Positions 61,301-64,000 of a stretch of 64,000 nucleotides of DNA are shown one piece after another; position 1 is the first letter of the stretch, and each line of letters starts with the position of its first letter. Location of the stretch: assembly GCF_000237925.1 (NCBI RefSeq), contig NC_031500.1:2580185-2644184 (forward strand). The letters are read 5' to 3'. The notes beneath the pieces are model-generated. The model was given only the letters and a program-made list of their open reading frames with translations. It did not search any database and was not told where the DNA came from. The position numbers were made by a program, and so were the translations under genes. Source of the stretch: Schistosoma mansoni. Lineage: Eukaryota; Platyhelminthes; Trematoda; Strigeidida; Schistosomatidae.

Positions 61301-64000
61301 GGCTGTGATATTGCCCAAGTTCCAAAACTGAACCAGGTGATTTTCTCAGAAGGTCACATCCGGAGCCTTTGACATACAGGTCTGATCCACAAGGCAGTGG
61401 AGCATCGTGGTTAGATTCAGTCTCATGGTAGCCGGTGACCAACGATTGATTCATGCGCCATTTGTTCTCTTAGGATACTGGAGCCCATGTGCACCATTGG
61501 TTTGAAATTAGGGTTTTCCAACTCCCCTAGGTGAACTTTTGGTGTCCACCAACCCGGTTAAAGCGTCGGACATTCGCTTTTCGTCCTCTCAATTTCGTAA
61601 ACAACACCCGTGGTGCGAGAAGGCAGTGAGTAGGAATTTACTGACAGAGGCTGTATACGCGTGGCCATGTGAGAGCATTTGGAGAGGGAGGGCGGCCTCT
61701 ACCCCACAAGTGGAGACAATTAAATGCATTTGAACACACAAATTACAGCACATCTTATTAAAATTTGAGAACTGTACAGTAAATACTCCATTTGAAAAAT
61801 GTCAATCAACTGTTTCAAGCTTGACTGTTCCCTTGCAAATATCAGTCAATCATCTCAGACTTTACTGTTCCTTCATTTCCATAGCAATCATTCACTGTCC
61901 TCGTTCTCTTTTCTTCGATCATTTTAACCTTTTGTTGCCAAGTGTTTCACTTTCGATTGATGACACATACTATTTATATCTGTCGACATCAGTAGCACAC
62001 ACCACAATACTAATTTTTAATTGATTTCTTATTTGTGTGTAACTTCTCTTTTACACAGTTCCAACAGTAACTGTTTAGATGGTGAAATATTTGAAATGTT
62101 GTATACATTCACTGATTTTCTTGCATTCAAAGAAATGATGATTGATTACAAAAAGGTAAGGCAAAAAGGTATCTTTCATTATGATACTTACTAACTTACT
62201 TACGCCTGTTACTCCTCATAGAGAAGCATAGGCCGCACACCAGCATTCTTCATCCAACCCTATCCTGTACAATCCTTTTCAGTTCTTTCCAGTTGTTATG
62301 ATACAGAAGAGATTTAATGAAATTTATTCTGTTAGGAGAGTAGGCACAATTAATAGTAAAACACCATCTACACAGTTAGTGTTTTTTCCAGTGATGTCGT
62401 GTTTTATGAAGTGTTTAGTATAGTTGCTAAGCTTCAGTTATTGTTGTAGACAACATTATGTAGAAGTGAGCGTTTTAGAATTACTCCACAAGTTCACTCT
62501 GATAACCTTCTTTATGATTGGGTTTTGGTCATCATAAATTTCTGTGATCCTGATGATTAGTTTGTTCGACTAAATTTATGACCGTATGATCAATGGACTT
62601 GTTCGGTATATGGGATTGGTTAAGCAGTAATGGAATATTTAGTCTAAATCACGAATTGAACTTAGTTAGACCATCATTAGAAACTTGGAAGCACTGGACT
62701 ACCGTTTGGTCCTACTGTGGGACTATTCAGTACCATGCATCCACGACCCCGAATCCGGAGTTTAAATGACAGAAACTCTACAATATCCACAAACCTGCTT
62801 ATACTTGTCGAACAATTAATAAGTTGAATTCTATCTGATTTTGGAACCAGTGAAGTTGTCCAGAATTTACAATTGAGCTATCCAACTTACAGAATACAAC
62901 AATACTTAAGCGTCTATATGGGCTTAAGATTTTCTCCACCATTTCACAGTTCAAGTTGTTAAAGAAGAATAATAAGTTACTTAAAAGTTCACTAAATCGT
63001 TTCCATACATTGACTGACTAGTATAATACCTCCATATAATAATATCAAGGATCCGAAGGGGTTTTGTGGAGATTTCAGTATTTTTCATAGTTGAAATCAT
63101 GAGTCCATTGAAGCTAGACCACCAGGGAAAACGTGGGAGCACTGAACGGCCGTTTATTCCTATTATGGGACTCCTCAGCAGTGCGCATCCACGACCTCGT
63201 CTCACGAGATTCGAACCCAGGACCTACCATTCTCGCGCCAGAGCACTTAACCGATAGACCGCTAAACCGGCCGGCATCCAACGGTGTTTGAGCAACCATT
63301 CACCAGTTGTCTTCAGTGATTTGTTATCTCAACAACAGACGTGGTTGAACTCCACTGATCACTGCTTCTCACTAGAACTTCAGGACATGTATCTTGAAGT
63401 CAGGACGAAACGGCCTCCAGTGCTTCCAGGTTTTCCATGGTGGTCTAGCTTCAATTGACTCATGATTTCAAATATGAAAAATATCAAGAATAATAATGGC
63501 ATGAACTAACTGAAATAGGCTATCAAAAATTAATTTTCACATCATGTCATTATAAAGATGTACCTTTCATCTCTCAATAGCATTCGATCATCACTAAGGA
63601 GGACTTGACACACATGATATTGATCACCACCCAGTGATCCATCAATTGCAATTGATTGATAGTTTGGAAATTAACTATTTACTGTGTGGTTCTCATATTT
63701 TATCAAGATATTCTGTAATTTCATGCTTAAGTACATTCGATTGTTCCCACTCGTGTTTTTATTCACTACACCCCGATCAAGTAGTTCGCACCAACCAACA
63801 CATCTTAGACTAACAGTCATTACATACCTTTTTTCTTTATCAATATCTATCTCGAATTTCTATCATCCATTTGATTCTTTTATTTCTTCCACTAAATAGG
63901 CTAAAACTGGACAAACTGTTAATTTGGAACTAATCAATTCATATCATTATTATAATCATTCATCTATTATAATGAATGATACCATTGATCCATATAATAC
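58378..64000 (+). CDS. ARL2BP: ARL2-binding protein (BART domain), first five exons, continues beyond window
   Basis: Exons 58378-58414, 59901-60007, 60093-60178, 62068-62155 and 63900 to the window end join in frame with GT/AG splice sites. The product starts MEMIMCLKDHLLGNHFQSIQ and continues QFMNENYDEF, EENEFCYTEIHEKY, RMLEEQLCQRIPHFSM, DGEIFEMLYTFTDFLAFKEM and AKTGQTVNLELI. It aligns through its length with human ARL2BP (about 163 residues), including the LLTFTDFLAFKEM block. The family binds GTP-loaded ARL2/ARL3 and acts at centrosome, mitochondria and cilium. The first ATG is preceded in frame by a TAG at 58372, so translation begins here unless an upstream exon joins later; the start lacks about 25 N-terminal residues seen in vertebrates. 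An acceptor-like TTCTTCAG ends at 58362, so the 5' leader may be spliced. Introns carry an RTE head, a TAAA-tailed repeat and SINE copies. 141 codons are visible; the stop lies outside. Confidence 0.9.
58590..58700 (-). mobile_element. tRNA-like SINE fragment
   Basis: Minus-strand GGTTTAAATCCCC and CTAGTGGAGG-like head within ARL2BP intron 1; weak match to the second SINE family. Confidence 0.4.
58870..59065 (+). mobile_element. Second-family SINE, diverged
   Basis: B-box-like GGTTCAGCCCC, then a decayed ribozyme (TCAAGGAGTC, GTCGAAACGGCTGTCC) and a changed tail. In ARL2BP intron 1. Confidence 0.55.
59070..59900. other. ARL2BP intron 1 remainder
   Basis: No recognised feature. Confidence 0.4.
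60300..60645 (+). mobile_element. RTE-like LINE 5' end: leader plus start of endonuclease frame
   Basis: Leader (GGCTACTGCCGGTCCCAGGC) then ATG at 60498 opening MTSHGESRVPSDVMRPMHLP, with IGTWNVRTMWETGR, the start of an APE endonuclease domain. It stops near 60645, so only the head of the LINE is left. In ARL2BP intron 3. Confidence 0.7.
60650..61205. other. ARL2BP intron 3, no firm feature
   Basis: A tRNA-like scrap may lie near 60960-61025 (GATCGAATCCAGGA) but is too weak to call. Confidence 0.35.
61213..61715 (-). mobile_element. 0.5-kb TAAA-tailed repeat
   Basis: Minus copy, near full length, from the reversed tail TTTATTTATTTAAACACGTA to GGAGAGGGAGGG. In ARL2BP intron 3. Confidence 0.7.
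61795..62015 (+). repeat. Dispersed repeat C
   Basis: AATGTCAATCAACTGTTTCA to AGCACACACCACAATAC matches 49115-49665 with an internal deletion. It ends about 50 bases before ARL2BP exon 4. Confidence 0.6.
62200..62297 (-). mobile_element. RTE-like LINE 3' fragment (type 1)
   Basis: TTACGCCTGTTACTCCTCAT onward; same text as 11705-11800. Confidence 0.55.
62650..62770 (-). mobile_element. Second-family SINE fragment
   Basis: Tail and ribozyme remnant (GGAAGCACTGGACTACCGTT, TGGGACTATTCAG) without the tRNA head. Confidence 0.5.
63055..63405 (-). mobile_element. Second-family hammerhead SINE with extension
   Basis: Minus copy: tail, ribozyme remnant (CTGAGGA kept, GAAAC changed to TAAAC with GAAT in stem II), tRNA-like head (GGTTCGAATCTCG) near 63210, extension to 63405. 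Confidence 0.65.
63405..63475 (+). mobile_element. Second-family SINE tail fragment
   Basis: GGACGAAACGGCCTCCAGTG then the full tail; head-to-head with the previous copy. Confidence 0.6.

Noticed and set aside
290-63290. Stand-alone tRNA genes suggested by GGTTCGAATC-type B boxes
   Set aside because: Each sits in a SINE with a ribozyme and tail; no cloverleaf with a complete acceptor stem was found.
1-64000. CRISPR arrays, operons or bacterial features
   Set aside because: None seen; intron-bearing genes and retroelements show this is animal DNA.

Overview
The window is AT-rich invertebrate DNA and almost certainly comes from a blood fluke (genus Schistosoma). Three lines of evidence agree: tRNA-derived SINEs carrying Schistosoma-type hammerhead ribozymes, RTE- and CR1-clade LINE remnants of the kind known from schistosomes, and a secreted venom-allergen-like (SCP/TAPS) gene typical of these parasites. 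I cannot fix the species by eye. Four runs of N (1381-1580, 38484-38683, 43365-43587, 44336-44535) mark assembly gaps.

Three host genes are supported, all on the + strand and all split by repeat-filled introns. (1) 4448-10435 is a complete five-exon gene for a 181-residue venom-allergen-like CAP protein with a signal peptide. (2) 29096-36589 holds six exons, 314 residues, of S-adenosylmethionine synthetase; every splice junction keeps frame, but the last ~80 residues of the enzyme were not found. (3) 58378-64000 holds the first five exons of an ARL2-binding protein (BART domain), which runs off the right edge.

The rest is mostly mobile DNA. 0-3.4 kb: hammerhead SINEs of two families plus an RTE 5' head. 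3.4-7.5 kb, inside and before the VAL gene: TAAA-tailed 0.5-kb repeats and RTE pieces. 8.4-8.6 kb: a foldback repeat. 10.6-11.9 kb: RTE remnants. 11.9-14.1 kb: nothing recognised. 14.1-15.3 kb: two direct copies of the TAAA-tailed repeat. 15.4-26.0 kb: a graveyard of LTR retrotransposons, including a Gypsy-type fossil with protease and reverse transcriptase and a 2.95-kb element with near-identical LTRs and no recognisable coding. 26.1-28.7 kb: a CR1-like LINE on the - strand with a PHD-finger ORF1. 33.2-35.8 kb, in a SAM synthetase intron: two RTE LINE copies. 41.3-50.4 kb: a nest of SINEs and other repeats in mirror order. 50.7-54.2 kb: an LTR copy and a second CR1-like LINE. 54.3-58.4 kb: a quiet intergenic stretch before the ARL2BP gene.

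The three host genes have unrelated jobs (a secreted CAP protein, methyl-donor synthesis, a small-GTPase effector) and show no sign of working together. The unusual content is the ribozyme-bearing SINEs, the symmetric repeat arrangement at 42-50 kb, the foldback repeats and the shared tail that links the 0.5-kb repeats to RTE LINEs.
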